Positions 27,016 to 37,430 of a stretch of DNA of 64,000 nt are shown piece after piece. The position numbers and the translations under genes are program-made. Where the stretch lies: positions 1-64,000 of the forward strand of contig MENI01000014.1 of the NCBI GenBank assembly GCA_001768195.1, given 5' to 3'. How positions within the stretch are numbered: the first letter of the stretch is position 1; the number at the start of each line of letters is the position of its first letter. Origin of the DNA: Bacteroidetes bacterium GWA2_40_15. GTDB taxonomy: Bacteria > Bacteroidota > Bacteroidia > Bacteroidales > VadinHA17. Below the pieces are notes generated by a model. It made no database searches. It saw only the letters and a list, made by a program, of their open reading frames with translations, and was not told the DNA's origin.

Positions 27016-27103
27016 GAGAATTTATTAAATCAATATCTGGCATTAAACGGGGATTATTTTATCATACGGTCTGCTGATAAAGCAAAGTCTTAAGGAAAAT
27101 AAC

Positions 27104-27111
27104 TACCTTTG
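27104..27111 (+). promoter_or_regulatory. candidate -7 box for the dCMP deaminase gene
   Basis: TACCTTTG fits TAnnTTTG and lies 39 bases before the ATG at 27150. No good -33 box was seen. Confidence 0.45.
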
Positions 27112-27149
27112 AACCCGCTTTTTAACCGGTTTAACAGAAGAAAATTTTA

Positions 27150-27620
27150 ATGTCAGACAAGAATGAACTGAGGCCTTACGGAGAGAAACAGACTCTGTTT
27201 GACAGGCGGTATCTGGAGATGGCTCTGATATGGGCACAGAATTCATATTGCATCAGAAGACAGGTTGGAGCACTTATTGTCAGGGAAAAGATGATAATAT
27301 CCGATGGCTATAACGGAACTCCTGCCGGTTTCGAAAATGTATGTGAGGATGAGAATAATATTACAAAACCCTATGTTCTTCATGCCGAAGCTAATGCCAT
27401 AACCAAGGTTGCAAAATCGAATAACTCCAGTGAAGGTTCAACGCTTTATGTTACCACCTCGCCATGCATGGAGTGCGCAAAATTGATTATCCAGTCAGGG
27501 ATAAAAAGAGTGGTATACTGCAACCGCTATCATAAAACTGACGGCCTTGAGCTTCTGAAACGGGCCGGAATTGAACTGGTTTTTATTGATCCTGAAAAAA
27601 ACATTTATGAATTACAATAA
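27150..27620 (+). CDS. deoxycytidylate (dCMP) deaminase
   Basis: The 156-residue zinc enzyme converts dCMP to dUMP for dTTP synthesis. Zinc-site motifs are LHAEANAI (His and catalytic Glu) and SPCMECAK (two Cys). The N-terminal part RRQVGALIVREKMIISDGYNGTPAGF is typical of the ComEB/dCMP deaminase family. The next gene starts inside its last codons, a 14-base overlap. Confidence 0.93.
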   Translation: MSDKNELRPYGEKQTLFDRRYLEMALIWAQNSYCIRRQVGALIVREKMIISDGYNGTPAGFENVCEDENNITKPYVLHAEANAITKVAKSNNSSEGSTLYVTTSPCMECAKLIIQSGIKRVVYCNRYHKTDGLELLKRAGIELVFIDPEKNIYELQ

Positions 27621-29205
27621 TCCTAACAGGAATATCTTTCTTCCTGTATCCCTTGCCCTTGCTATTGCTGTGGGTATTCTTATTGGTAAAATACTGCCTT
27701 CAGATCCCGATCTTCAGTATCACTCCAGCATAAAATCAAGAAATGACAAGATCAGCAACATTTTAAATATCATTGAAGAAAAATATGTTGATACTGTTAA
27801 CAGGAACGAACTTTCAGAAAGTGCCATTCCGGCAATTCTGAAGAAACTCGATCCCCATTCGATTTACATTCCTGCAAAGGATCTTGCAAGGGCAAATGAA
27901 CCGTTACAGGGTAATTTCGAAGGAATTGGCATATCCTTCAACATGTTTACTGATACAATACTTGTAATCAGCACTATCCCGGGCGGGCCATCGGAAAAGC
28001 AAGGTCTTCTGCCCCTCGACAAAATCATTTATGTGAATGATTCGCTGGTAGCCGGAAAGAAAATTGCCGATGAAGATGTCATGAGATTGCTTAAAGGTCC
28101 GAAAGGAACCGTAGTAAGGATAAAAATACTCAGAACCGGTCATAAAGAGCTACTCCCATTTGAGATTACCCGCGATAAAATACCTATTTACAGTGTGGAT
28201 GTCAATTATATGGTGAATAACCAGACCGGATACATAAGGATAACCTCCTTTGCAGTAACTACCTATGATGAGTTCATGAACGGCATCCTGGAGCTAAGGA
28301 GCAAAGGGATGAAGAATCTGATTCTGGACCTAAGGGGTAACTCGGGCGGAGTAATGGAGGCTGCAATAAGGATAGCAAATGAGTTTCTTGCTAAAGATCA
28401 GCTCATTGTTTACACCCTTGGAAGGTCACAGCCACGGAATGAAGCCAGGGCGAACAGCAAGGGTATTTTTCAGAACGGAGACCTGGTTATACTTATAGAT
28501 GAATGGAGTGCCTCTGCCAGCGAGATTCTTGCAGGTGCCATACAGGACAATGACCGCGGTACAATAATCGGCAGACGCTCATTCGGAAAAGGACTGGTCC
28601 AGGAACCTGTGTCATTTTCCGATGGCTCTGGAATGAGGCTGACTATTGCCCGTTACTATACTCCAACCGGAAGATCTATACAGAAACCATACAAGGATGG
28701 TTTTGATAAATATTACGATGATCTTAATGAGAGATATATTCATGGTGAATTTGACGTATCCGATAGCATTCAGTTTTCTGATTCCCTGAAATTTACAACA
28801 TCAGGCGGCAGAATAGTATATGGAGGCGGAGGGATAATGCCTGATAAGTTCGTTCCCGTTGATACAACTATGGTATCGCCTTATCTGGCCAAAGTACGTG
28901 CGCTTATATACAGGTTTGCTCTGAAATATACTGAGAACAACAATGTACAGCTTAAAAGGTATACGGAAGCAGATGAGATGGAAAAATATCTTGATAAGCA
29001 AGCCCTCCTGGATCAGTTTGTTGTGTTTGCAGAAAACAATAATGTCAAAAGGGATCCTGCAGGATTAAAGACCTCAGGAAAAATAATTCATACCCAGCTG
29101 AAAGCTTATATTGCCCGCAATGTATTAGATAACAAGGGATTCTATCCAATCTGGGAAGAGATTGATACTACTCTCAAATATGCGATAGAGTATCTTGAGA
29201 AATAA
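27607..29205 (+). CDS. C-terminal processing protease, S41 family
   Basis: About 532 residues: one N-terminal membrane anchor (residues 8-27), a PDZ domain around FEGIGISFNMFTDTILVIS to RIKILRTGHKE, and the S41 protease core. The core shows LRGNSGGVMEAAI, the nucleophile segment DEWSASASEILAGAIQDN and the general-base Lys in GRRSFGKGLVQEP. The enzyme trims C-termini of periplasmic proteins. The ATG at 27607 is used because it gives the anchor directly; an earlier in-frame start at 27571 would lie further inside dCMP deaminase. Confidence 0.92.
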   Translation: MNYNNPNRNIFLPVSLALAIAVGILIGKILPSDPDLQYHSSIKSRNDKISNILNIIEEKYVDTVNRNELSESAIPAILKKLDPHSIYIPAKDLARANEPLQGNFEGIGISFNMFTDTILVISTIPGGPSEKQGLLPLDKIIYVNDSLVAGKKIADEDVMRLLKGPKGTVVRIKILRTGHKELLPFEITRDKIPIYSVDVNYMVNNQTGYIRITSFAVTTYDEFMNGILELRSKGMKNLILDLRGNSGGVMEAAIRIANEFLAKDQLIVYTLGRSQPRNEARANSKGIFQNGDLVILIDEWSASASEILAGAIQDNDRGTIIGRRSFGKGLVQEPVSFSDGSGMRLTIARYYTPTGRSIQKPYKDGFDKYYDDLNERYIHGEFDVSDSIQFSDSLKFTTSGGRIVYGGGGIMPDKFVPVDTTMVSPYLAKVRALIYRFALKYTENNNVQLKRYTEADEMEKYLDKQALLDQFVVFAENNNVKRDPAGLKTSGKIIHTQLKAYIARNVLDNKGFYPIWEEIDTTLKYAIEYLEK

Positions 29206-29355
29206 TTTTTCCATCTTCAAACGGAAGATACATGTCATTAATTTATTAGATTTGCGCAGATAGCTAATTGCACAATGTGTATTTCTTCACATTTTTTTGT
29301 TGCCGGTTATGATAATTAGCATCTCAGATTTAAAAATTTATCAGGAGATAAAAAG

Positions 29356-29363
29356 TAGCTTTG
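29356..29363 (+). promoter_or_regulatory. candidate -7 box for sdhCAB
   Basis: TAGCTTTG matches TAnnTTTG and lies 44 bases before the sdhC ATG. A second match, TAGATTTG, is at 29247-29254. Neither has a clear -33 TTTG. Confidence 0.4.
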
Positions 29364-29407
29364 ATTATCATCCCTGATCTTTAAACACTCTAAATATTTC
29401 ACAACCA

Positions 29408-30052
29408 ATGAGTAAAGTTCTGTTTGCTTCAATTTCGAAAAAATTCGTGATGGCTCTTGCAGGATTGTTCCTGCTTACATTTCTGCCAGTACATCTTATT
29501 ATCAACTTAATGCTCTTAAAGAGCGATCCGGCCTCCTTTAATGAAGCAGCTCATTTCATGGCCACATTTCCTCCGGTTAAAATATTTGAGGTTGTGCTGA
29601 TAGCATCAATACTGATCCATGTTACATATGGCATTTACCTTCAGATATCAAACTGGCTGGTCAGGCCTGTAGGATATGTCAGCGGGAACAAATCAGAGAC
29701 ATCATTCTTTTCGAGATTCATGATCTGGACCGGAGCTACTGTGCTTACATTCCTTGTACTCCACTTCTTCAACTTCTACTTTGTGAAGCTTGGACTTGTG
29801 GATGGTGATCCTGAAGATTTCTATTCCATGGCTCATAATCTTTTCAAAATACCTGCTTACAATTATATTTATCTTTCCTGCTTCATCCTCCTGGGCTTTC
29901 ACCTGTTTCATGCATTCTCATCGGCTTTTCAGACTCTTGGTCTAAACCACAGGATTTGGACTCCGGTTGTAAAGAAAGTTGCATTGTTTTATGCGATACT
30001 TATACCTGCAGGATTTGGTTTAATTTCAGTCACTTTATGGCTTTTCAGATAG
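29408..30052 (+). CDS. sdhC: succinate dehydrogenase/fumarate reductase cytochrome b subunit
   Basis: This 214-residue, five-helix diheme cytochrome b is of the Wolinella/Bacteroides type. Candidate heme-ligand His residues lie in [22 protein letters not shown] and FHLFHAF. It passes electrons between menaquinone and the SdhAB part. The order C-A-B with short gaps is the standard Bacteroidota operon. Confidence 0.94.
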   Translation: MSKVLFASISKKFVMALAGLFLLTFLPVHLIINLMLLKSDPASFNEAAHFMATFPPVKIFEVVLIASILIHVTYGIYLQISNWLVRPVGYVSGNKSETSFFSRFMIWTGATVLTFLVLHFFNFYFVKLGLVDGDPEDFYSMAHNLFKIPAYNYIYLSCFILLGFHLFHAFSSAFQTLGLNHRIWTPVVKKVALFYAILIPAGFGLISVTLWLFR

Positions 30053-30074
30053 ATCAGAAGAAAATCTACAAAAT

Positions 30075-31994
30075 ATGGGAAAACTTAATTCAAAAATACC
30101 GGAAGGTCCTCTTGCTCAGAAATGGACAAGCTACAAAGCTTCGGTAAAGCTGGTTAATCCGGCAAATAAAAAGAAGCTTGAGATAATTGTCATCGGCACC
30201 GGACTCTCAGGAGCAGGTGCCTCATCGGCTCTCGGGGAACTCGGATACAGTGTTAAAACTTTCTGTTACCAGGATTCTCCCCGCAGGGCACATTCTGTAG
30301 CAGCACAGGGCGGAATTAATGCAGCTAAGAATTACCAGAGTGACGGCGACAGTATTTATCGCCTTTTCTATGATATGATTAAGGGTGGTGACTTCAGGGC
30401 ACGTGAAGCAAATGTTTACCGGGCTGCAGAAGTGAGCAATCAGGTTATTGATCACTATACAGCACTTGGTGTTCCTTTTGCACGTGATTACGGGGGAACA
30501 CTTAATACCCGTTCATTTGGAGGGGTTCAGGTTTCAAGGACTTTTTATTCCAGCGGACAGACAGGCCAGCAATGTCTTTTGGGAACCTATTCATCTCTTA
30601 ACAGACAGATAAAACAGGGAAATGTAAAAATGTTCCCGCGCCGTGAGATGCTTGATCTGGTCCTGATTGACGGCAAAGCACGAGGAATTATTGCCAGAAA
30701 CCTCATCACCGGCGAAATAGAGAGACATGCTGCACATGCAGTTGTTCTGGCAACCGGAGGTTATGGTACAATATATTATTTGTCGACTCTGGCCGTTAAC
30801 TCAAATGCATCGGCAGCATGGAAAGCTCATAAAAAAGGTGCATTTTTTGCAAATCCGAGTTTCGTACAGATACATCCTACATGTGTTCCCCAGCTTAATG
30901 AGTTCCAGGCGAAACTAACCCTTATGTCAGAATCTCTCCGCAATGACGGCCGTGTATGGGTTCCAAAAACCAAAGGTGATAAGAGGCCTGCAAATGCAAT
31001 TCCTGAGGAAGAAAGAGATTATTACCTTGAACGCAGGTACCCCACTTTCGGCAATCTTGTACCAAGGGACGTTGCATCAAGGGCTGCCAAGGAGCGTTGT
31101 GATGCCGGGTATGGTTTAGGAGAAACCGGACTGGCTGTAAACCTTGACTTTAAGGATGCAATTAAAAAACAGGGGAAAAAGGCTATTGAGAATAAATACG
31201 GGAACCTTTTTGAAATGTATAAGAACATCACAGGTATCGACTCCTACGAAGAGCCTATGCGTATCTACCCTGCCGGCCATTATACAATGGGGGGTCTATG
31301 GGTCGATTATGAACTGATGACAACAATACCCGGACTATATGCAATCGGGGAAGCAAATTTCTCAGATCACGGCGCAAACCGGCTTGGTGCCAGTTCGCTG
31401 ATGCAGACTTCAGGAGACGGTTACTTTATACTCCCGAATACAGTCAGCAATTACCTTTCTAACGAGATACGGGTTCCTAATATCTCAACAGATAGTCCTG
31501 AATTTGCAGAAACAGAAAAAGAAGTTGTTGAAAGACTTAAGAAACTTATCTCCATAAAAGGGAAGAAGACTGCTTCTTCTTTTCATAAGCGTCTTGGAAA
31601 GATAATGTGGGACTATTGCGGAATGATCAGAAACGAGGAAGGTCTTAAAAAAGCTCTTGTCCTTATAAAAGAGCTCAAGGATGAATTCTGGAGAGATCTG
31701 AAGGTTACCGGTGAATATACCGAACTTAACCAGGAACTTGAAAAGGCGGGCAGAGTAGCTGATTATTTTGAAGTTACAGAGCTCCTGGTAACTGATGCCC
31801 TGAACAGGAAAGAATCATGCGGAGCACATTTCAGGGAAGAGTATCAGACTCCGGATGGCGAGGCAAAACGCAATGATGAAGAGTATGCTTATGTAGCTGC
31901 CTGGGAATATGCCGGAGAGGATAATCCTCATATCCTTCACAAAGAAGAGCTGAAGTTTGAAGAGGTGGAGATGAAGGTACGAAGTTATAAATAA
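30075..31994 (+). CDS. sdhA: succinate dehydrogenase/fumarate reductase flavoprotein subunit
   Basis: The 639-residue flavoprotein has the FAD-binding GTGLSGAG at 41-48 and the covalent-FAD His73 in [14 protein letters not shown]. Active-site parts are [31 protein letters not shown] and the [19 protein letters not shown] segment. It oxidises succinate or reduces fumarate at the cytoplasmic face. It follows sdhC after 22 bases. Confidence 0.96.
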   Translation: MGKLNSKIPEGPLAQKWTSYKASVKLVNPANKKKLEIIVIGTGLSGAGASSALGELGYSVKTFCYQDSPRRAHSVAAQGGINAAKNYQSDGDSIYRLFYDMIKGGDFRAREANVYRAAEVSNQVIDHYTALGVPFARDYGGTLNTRSFGGVQVSRTFYSSGQTGQQCLLGTYSSLNRQIKQGNVKMFPRREMLDLVLIDGKARGIIARNLITGEIERHAAHAVVLATGGYGTIYYLSTLAVNSNASAAWKAHKKGAFFANPSFVQIHPTCVPQLNEFQAKLTLMSESLRNDGRVWVPKTKGDKRPANAIPEEERDYYLERRYPTFGNLVPRDVASRAAKERCDAGYGLGETGLAVNLDFKDAIKKQGKKAIENKYGNLFEMYKNITGIDSYEEPMRIYPAGHYTMGGLWVDYELMTTIPGLYAIGEANFSDHGANRLGASSLMQTSGDGYFILPNTVSNYLSNEIRVPNISTDSPEFAETEKEVVERLKKLISIKGKKTASSFHKRLGKIMWDYCGMIRNEEGLKKALVLIKELKDEFWRDLKVTGEYTELNQELEKAGRVADYFEVTELLVTDALNRKESCGAHFREEYQTPDGEAKRNDEEYAYVAAWEYAGEDNPHILHKEELKFEEVEMKVRSYK

Positions 31995-31996
31995 AA

Positions 31997-32024
31997 GGCG
32001 CAGGGCGCAGGGCACAGGGCGCAG
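31997..32024. repeat. heptanucleotide tract after sdhA
   Basis: Four units GGCGCAG, GGCGCAG, GGCACAG, GGCGCAG begin 2 bases after the sdhA stop. A second period-7 set in near-complementary sense (TCTGAGC, CCTGAGC, TCTGAGC) is at 32051-32071, so the pair can form an imperfect stem between sdhA and sdhB. Confidence 0.6.
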
Positions 32025-32121
32025 GGTTAGGGCAAATCAGTCCTTTTTACTCTGAGCCCTGAGCTCTGAGCATTAAAAAAAGAAGTTCAGATCTAAATTA
32101 ATTCAAAAACTCAATAAGCAA

Positions 32122-32856
32122 ATGAAGCTGACTTTAAAGATATGGCGGCAGAAAAACGCACAGGTCAAAGGTAATTTTGAGACATATCGGATGGATAATG
32201 TATCCCCTGAAATGGCATTCCTTGAAATGCTCGATTCCCTTAACAAGAGGCTTGTTGAAGAGGATAAGGATCCTGTGGCTTTTGACCACGACTGCCGTGA
32301 AGGAATATGCGGTTCATGCGGAATGTATATAAACGGTCATCCTCACGGACCTGTTCCGGCAATAACAACATGCCATCTTTCAATGAGGTTTTTCAAAGAT
32401 GGTGAAACTGTATGGATTGAACCATGGCGGGCAAAACCATTTCCTGTGATCAAAGATCTTATTGTCGACAGATCTGCTTTTGATAAAATCCAGATAGCGG
32501 GAGGTTATATTTCCGTCAATACAGGTTCAGCACCTGAAGCCAATAATATTCTTGTCCCAAAGAATGTTTCAGATGAGGCTTTCAATTCAGCTATTTGCAT
32601 CGGCTGCGGAGCATGTGTTGCTGCATGCAAGAATGCATCAGCAATGTTGTTCGTATCAGCAAGAATTTCTCAGTTCGCCCTTCTGCCCCAGGGACGGATT
32701 GAAGCAAAAGCGAGAGTAAGAGCCATGGTTGATAAAATGGATGAAGTTGGTTTTGGCAGTTGTTCCAATACAGGTGCATGCGAGGCTGAATGCCCGAAGC
32801 AAATCAAGCTTACAAATATAGCAAGGATGAACAGGGAATTCTATAAAGCGTTCTGA
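32122..32856 (+). CDS. sdhB: succinate dehydrogenase/fumarate reductase iron-sulfur subunit
   Basis: The 244-residue protein carries three cluster motifs. [16 protein letters not shown] with a later TTC binds the [2Fe-2S] cluster, [11 protein letters not shown] is a [4Fe-4S] site, and [15 protein letters not shown] is the third cluster site. It joins SdhA to the cytochrome b. The gap to sdhA is 127 bases and holds the heptamer repeat, longer than the sdhC-sdhA gap. Confidence 0.96.
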   Translation: MKLTLKIWRQKNAQVKGNFETYRMDNVSPEMAFLEMLDSLNKRLVEEDKDPVAFDHDCREGICGSCGMYINGHPHGPVPAITTCHLSMRFFKDGETVWIEPWRAKPFPVIKDLIVDRSAFDKIQIAGGYISVNTGSAPEANNILVPKNVSDEAFNSAICIGCGACVAACKNASAMLFVSARISQFALLPQGRIEAKARVRAMVDKMDEVGFGSCSNTGACEAECPKQIKLTNIARMNREFYKAF

Positions 32857-32864
32857 TCTGATCT

Positions 32865-34577
32865 ATGGAACGCAAGAAATTTGTACAACTTTTTGCAGCA
32901 GGCAGCGGTGCAGTAATAGCCGGCTCTTTGCCGGAATCTCCGCAGTTTTTTAATAAACCTGCTCATCCGATTCAGAACACCGGCGGATTATCAGCAGATC
33001 TTGTAATTGCCGGTGGTGGGCTTGGAGGTTGCGCAGCAGCTCTGTCGGCACTTCGCAATAACCTTAAAGTGATCTTAACTGAAGAGACCGACTGGCCCGG
33101 AGGTCAGTTATCGCAACAGGGTGTACCACCCGATGAGCATCAGTGGATTGAAACCCACGGGGGTACACAACTTTACCGGAATTTCAGGACTCAGATCCGC
33201 CAGTACTATCTTCGCAATTATCCGCTTACAGAATCTGCCAGGGCAAATAAGTTCCTGAATCCCGGTGACGGTTCTGTATCAAGGTTATGCCACGAACCGG
33301 CAGCAGCTGTATCTGTATTGAACGAACTAATGGCACCATACATAAGTTCCGGAAGATTGATCCTTCTCATAAATCACAGGGTTATATCGGCCGACGTGGA
33401 AAGAGACAAAGTCCGTTCCCTTCGTGCAATAAGCCGGCTTTCAGGAAAAGAAATTACACTTTCAGCCCCATGGTTTATTGATGCAACCGAACTTGGTGAT
33501 CTGCTTCCATTAACCGGAGCTGAATACGTTACCGGCACTGAATCAGTAAAAGATACAGGGGAATTGCATGCGCCGGAGAAAGCAGATCCTGAAAATAACC
33601 AGTCATTCACAGTATGCTTCGCAATAGATTATATTGAAGGAGAGGATCATACAATAGACAAACCGAAAGAATATGATTTCTGGAGAAATCATGTTCCTCC
33701 TCTCACTCCTCCATGGTCGGGAAAACTACTTGAGCTGCGTTATTCAACACCCTCCACGCTGGTTCCTAAAGATCTTGCCTTCAATCCTGCAGGAAATGAT
33801 ACATCACCACTGCTGAACCTCTGGAACTACAGACGCATTATCAATAAGAATAATTTCATCCCGAGAACCTACCGGGGAGATATAACTCTGGTCAACTGGC
33901 CGCAAAATGACTACATGCTCGGAAATATTATCACTCCGGACAAAGAACTGTTCAGAAAACATGTTGACAGAGCCAAACAGCTGAGCCTTTCACTTTTGTA
34001 CTGGCTTCAGACTGAGGCTCCCCGGCCCGATAAAGGATACGGATGGAAAGGATTGCGCATTCGGCGTGATATTATGGGCACTGAGGACGGACTGGCCAAA
34101 TACCCTTATGTCCGCGAGTCGCGGAGGATAAAACCTCTCTTCAGAATACTCGAAGAACATGTCGGGAGAGAAAACAGATCAATGGTAACCGGCATTAAAG
34201 AAAATATTAAGTCTGCTGAATTCTACGACAGTGTTGGTATTGGCTATTATCATATTGATCTCCACCCTTCATGCGCAGGAGACAATTATATTGATTTCCC
34301 TTCACTTCCTTTCCAGATACCACTTGGAGCGCTTATCCCTGAAAGGGTTGAAAACCTGATCCCTGCAAACAAGAATATAGGCACTACGCATATAACCAAT
34401 GGCTGCTATCGTTTGCATCCGGTGGAATGGAGTATAGGAGAATCGGCCGGTATGCTGATTGCTTTTTCGTCAGACAAAAAAGTGCTGCCACGGTATGTCA
34501 GGGAGAATAAGACTCTTCTTGAGGAATTCCGGAAAATGATCCGGTCTCAGGGTATAGAAACAGAATGGCCGGAATAA
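32865..34577 (+). CDS. exported FAD-dependent oxidoreductase (FAD_oxidored family)
   Basis: The 570-residue protein has an N-terminal signal-like stretch (residues 5-24) and then the FAD motif DLVIAGGGLGGCAAALSALR and WPGGQLSQQGVPPDE. Family marks further on are GLRIRRDIMGTEDGL, IDLHPSC and NIGTTHITNGCYRLHPVEWSIGESAG. Such proteins are frequent in Bacteroidota carbohydrate-use loci. It starts 8 bases after sdhB but fits better with the downstream sugar transporter and epimerase. The substrate is unknown. Confidence 0.85.
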   Translation: MERKKFVQLFAAGSGAVIAGSLPESPQFFNKPAHPIQNTGGLSADLVIAGGGLGGCAAALSALRNNLKVILTEETDWPGGQLSQQGVPPDEHQWIETHGGTQLYRNFRTQIRQYYLRNYPLTESARANKFLNPGDGSVSRLCHEPAAAVSVLNELMAPYISSGRLILLINHRVISADVERDKVRSLRAISRLSGKEITLSAPWFIDATELGDLLPLTGAEYVTGTESVKDTGELHAPEKADPENNQSFTVCFAIDYIEGEDHTIDKPKEYDFWRNHVPPLTPPWSGKLLELRYSTPSTLVPKDLAFNPAGNDTSPLLNLWNYRRIINKNNFIPRTYRGDITLVNWPQNDYMLGNIITPDKELFRKHVDRAKQLSLSLLYWLQTEAPRPDKGYGWKGLRIRRDIMGTEDGLAKYPYVRESRRIKPLFRILEEHVGRENRSMVTGIKENIKSAEFYDSVGIGYYHIDLHPSCAGDNYIDFPSLPFQIPLGALIPERVENLIPANKNIGTTHITNGCYRLHPVEWSIGESAGMLIAFSSDKKVLPRYVRENKTLLEEFRKMIRSQGIETEWPE

Positions 34578-34600
34578 CCTTTGAATAAAAAATAATCAAT

Positions 34601-36064
34601 ATGAAAGCAGAATCAAAACAGATATTGTATGTTGTCTGGCTTTCAATTGTAGCATCAATCGGCGGTTTTCTCTTCGGTTATGATACTGCAGTTATTTCAG
34701 GGACAGTAAATCAGGTGGCAATTCAGTTCGGCATGAATGATGTTGCTACGGGATGGTATGTAGGATGCGCTCTTCTGGGCTCAATAGGAGGAGTAATGGT
34801 TGCCGGTTATCTCAGTGACCGCTTCGGGCGAAAGATCATTTTGCTTATGTCGGCTGTGTTATTTTTTGTTTCGGCATTCGGATGTATGATTTCAGCAGAT
34901 GAGACACAATTAGTGATATATCGGATTATCGGGGGTATCGGAATCGGTGTTGCCTCTATCGTTTCTCCTTTATATATTGCTGAAGTATCTGTTCCCGCTT
35001 TCAGGGGAAGACTGGTGTCGATGTACCAGCTTGCGATAACGGTAGGTTTTCTTGGCGCTTACCTGGCTAATTATGGTCTGCAGCAATACTCCGAATCATT
35101 ACTCGAAAATGGTGCAACATCAGGGTTGTATGGTAAAATTTTTGCCACGGAAGGCTGGAGAGCGATGCTTGGCATGGAGACTTTACCTGCACTTCTCTTT
35201 ATGACAATCCTTTTCCTGATACCCGAAAGTCCCCGATGGCTGATCGTAAAAGGAAAAGAGAAAAGTGCCTTTATCATCCTGGGCAGAATCTTCGGCGAAG
35301 TTGAAGCAGGCAACCAGATCAATAACGTCAAACACCTTATTGAATCTGAAACTGTAACTAACTGGCGCATGCTTTTGGAGCCGGGTTTCAGAATGGCGAT
35401 GTTTATCGGAGTTGCACTGGCTATACTTGGCCAGTTCATGGGAGTCAATGCTGTACTCTATTATGGCCCTTCAATATTCATGGAAAGCGGTTTGTCGAGT
35501 GGTGATTCATTGTTTTACCAGTCGCTCGTTGGAACAGTAAATATGCTGACAACAGTACTTGCATTGATAATTATTGATAAAGTCGGACGTAAAAAGCTTG
35601 TTTACTGGGGTGTATCCGGAATGATTATAAGTCTCATTCTCATAGGCATATATTTTTCAAAAGGTACAGAGCTTGGAATACCGCCTGTTTTTCTGCTGAT
35701 ATTCTTCCTTTTTTACATTTTTGCCTGTGCAATATCAATCTGTGCGGTGATATTTGTACTTCTGTCGGAGATGTATCCTGTAAAAGTAAGGGGCGCTGCC
35801 ATGTCGATTGCCGGATTATCACTATGGATCGGAACTTACCTCATTGGTCAGCTTACCCCTGTGATGCTCTCAAAACTTACACCGGCAGGGACCTTCCTCC
35901 TATTCGCAGTTATGTGCGTACCTTATATATTAATAGTGTGGAAACTCCTGCCCGAAACAACAGGAAAGTCGCTCGAGGAGATTGAGGAGATGTGGATAAG
36001 CAGGGCGAAGGGCGGAGGGCAGAGGGCTAAGATAAAAGACAAAAGACCAAAGATAAAAGTATAA
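34601..36064 (+). CDS. MFS sugar:proton symporter
   Basis: The 487-residue, twelve-helix transporter is of the sugar-porter family: GGFLFGYDTAVISGTVNQ, GYLSDRFGRKIILL, PESPRWLIVKGK and the C-terminal PETTGKSLEEIEEMW. The last 19 residues (RAKGGGQRAKIKDKRPKIKV) come from a heptanucleotide tract and are unlike the family. It is followed by an AGE-family epimerase after 4 bases, so the imported sugar is likely epimerised or isomerised next. Confidence 0.92.
   Translation: MKAESKQILYVVWLSIVASIGGFLFGYDTAVISGTVNQVAIQFGMNDVATGWYVGCALLGSIGGVMVAGYLSDRFGRKIILLMSAVLFFVSAFGCMISADETQLVIYRIIGGIGIGVASIVSPLYIAEVSVPAFRGRLVSMYQLAITVGFLGAYLANYGLQQYSESLLENGATSGLYGKIFATEGWRAMLGMETLPALLFMTILFLIPESPRWLIVKGKEKSAFIILGRIFGEVEAGNQINNVKHLIESETVTNWRMLLEPGFRMAMFIGVALAILGQFMGVNAVLYYGPSIFMESGLSSGDSLFYQSLVGTVNMLTTVLALIIIDKVGRKKLVYWGVSGMIISLILIGIYFSKGTELGIPPVFLLIFFLFYIFACAISICAVIFVLLSEMYPVKVRGAAMSIAGLSLWIGTYLIGQLTPVMLSKLTPAGTFLLFAVMCVPYILIVWKLLPETTGKSLEEIEEMWISRAKGGGQRAKIKDKRPKIKV
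36004..36059. repeat. heptanucleotide tract inside the 3' end of the MFS gene
   Basis: Eight 7-base units, each ending in AG: GGCGAAG, GGCGGAG, GGCAGAG, GGCTAAG, ATAAAAG, ACAAAAG, ACCAAAG, ATAAAAG. They encode the basic tail of the transporter; because 7 is not a multiple of 3, unit gain or loss would change the frame and stop. Confidence 0.65.
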
Positions 36065-36068
36065 TAAC

Positions 36069-37229
36069 ATGGATCCCTTGAACTTAGCAAACCTCTACAG
36101 GGATGAGCTTTTGAACAACGTAATGCCATTCTGGCTGGAGAAATCGCAGGACACAAAATATGGCGGTTATTTCACATGCCTCGACAGGCAGGGAAATGTA
36201 TTTGACACCGATAAGTTTGTGTGGCTCCAGGGCCGTGAGGTGTGGATGTTTTCAATGCTTTACAATAACCTGGAAAAGAATCCCGAATGGCTTAAATGCG
36301 CCACGCAGGGAGGTGAGTTCCTTAAGAAATACGGTCATGACGGCAATTTAAACTGGTATTTCTCTCTTACCAGGGAAGGCAGACCTGTTGTTGAACCTTA
36401 CAATATCTTTTCATACACCTTTGCCACAATGGCATTCGGCCAGCTCAGCAAGGCAACGGGAAATCAGGAGTATGCTGATATTGCCCGGAAGACATTTGAC
36501 ATTATCCTGTCAAAAACGGACAATCCTAAAGGGAAATGGAACAAGGCACACCCGGGAACAAGAAATCTGAAAAATTTTGCACTTCCAATGATCCTCTGTA
36601 ATCTGGCACTTGAAATTGAACATCTGCTTGAGCCTGTATATCTCAGAAAAACAATCGACACCTGCATACATGAGGTGATGGATGTTTTCTACAGTCCGGA
36701 ACTCGGGCTTGTAGTTGAAACTTTAACTGTTGACAATAAACTCTCTGACACTTTCGAAGGAAGGGTTCTTAATCCCGGTCATGCTATTGAGGCTATGTGG
36801 TTTATTATGGATCTGGGAGTGCGCCTGAATAACCGGGAACTAATTGAGAAAGCTGCAAAAATTGCAGTTCAAATGACAGAGTACGGGTGGGATAAAAAAC
36901 ATGGAGGCATATTCTATTTTCTTGATATGAAGGGTCATCCGCCTCAGCAGCTCGAATGGGACCAGAAGCTCTGGTGGGTGCATATTGAAACACTTATTTC
37001 AATGGCTAAAGGTTACCAGCTGACCGGTTCACAGGAATGCCTGAAATGGTTTGAGATAATACATGAGTATTCATGGGAGCATTTCAGGGATAAAGAGTAT
37101 CCCGAATGGTATGGTTATCTGAACAGGCAGGGAGAAGTCTTGCTCCCGCTCAAAGGTGGTAAATGGAAAGGGTGTTTTCATGTACCGAGGGGGTTATACC
37201 AGGTGTGGAAGACGCTTGAAAAGATCTAG
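36069..37229 (+). CDS. AGE-family epimerase/isomerase
   Basis: The 386-residue protein is an (alpha/alpha)6-barrel enzyme of the N-acylglucosamine 2-epimerase superfamily. Catalytic His candidates are in LNPGHAIEAMWF and in GCFHVPRGLYQVW near the C-terminus; Arg56 in LQGREVWMFSM is also conserved. Members act on N-acetylglucosamine/mannosamine, cellobiose or mannose; sequence alone does not decide. It is co-transcribed with the sugar transporter. Confidence 0.9.
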   Translation: MDPLNLANLYRDELLNNVMPFWLEKSQDTKYGGYFTCLDRQGNVFDTDKFVWLQGREVWMFSMLYNNLEKNPEWLKCATQGGEFLKKYGHDGNLNWYFSLTREGRPVVEPYNIFSYTFATMAFGQLSKATGNQEYADIARKTFDIILSKTDNPKGKWNKAHPGTRNLKNFALPMILCNLALEIEHLLEPVYLRKTIDTCIHEVMDVFYSPELGLVVETLTVDNKLSDTFEGRVLNPGHAIEAMWFIMDLGVRLNNRELIEKAAKIAVQMTEYGWDKKHGGIFYFLDMKGHPPQQLEWDQKLWWVHIETLISMAKGYQLTGSQECLKWFEIIHEYSWEHFRDKEYPEWYGYLNRQGEVLLPLKGGKWKGCFHVPRGLYQVWKTLEKI

Positions 37230-37318
37230 GATAACCGGGGATGCTGAAAAAGTTTATTTTAACCTCTAAATCTCCAGGTAGGGTATTTGAAGTAAGAACA
37301 ATAGAACAAACGATTTAA

Positions 37319-37339
37319 GAAATCAGAAGTTCTGATTTC
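37319..37339. terminator. perfect inverted repeat downstream of the epimerase gene
   Basis: Arms GAAATCAGAA and TTCTGATTTC flank one central base, and a third copy of the right arm is at 37359-37368. A CCCCC-TA-GGGGG palindrome follows at 37376-37387. The set lies between the convergent epimerase and aminopeptidase genes and may end transcription, though no T-run is present. Confidence 0.35.
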
Positions 37340-37430
37340 GCTGTTCAAATGTTCTTCATTCTGATTTCAAAAAGCCCCCCTAGGGGGTAAAGGGCAGAGG
37401 GGTAGAAAACCTGTGCCATCGTCTGGAAAT

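Noticed and set aside
29213-29229. Terminator after the S41 protease gene
   Set aside because: ATCTTC/GAAGAT gives only a 6-base stem and no T-run follows on the plus strand.
5640-37340. Shared 11-base string TTCTGATTTCG at 5640 and 37330
   Set aside because: At this length a chance match within 64 kb of AT-rich DNA is quite possible and the surroundings do not match.
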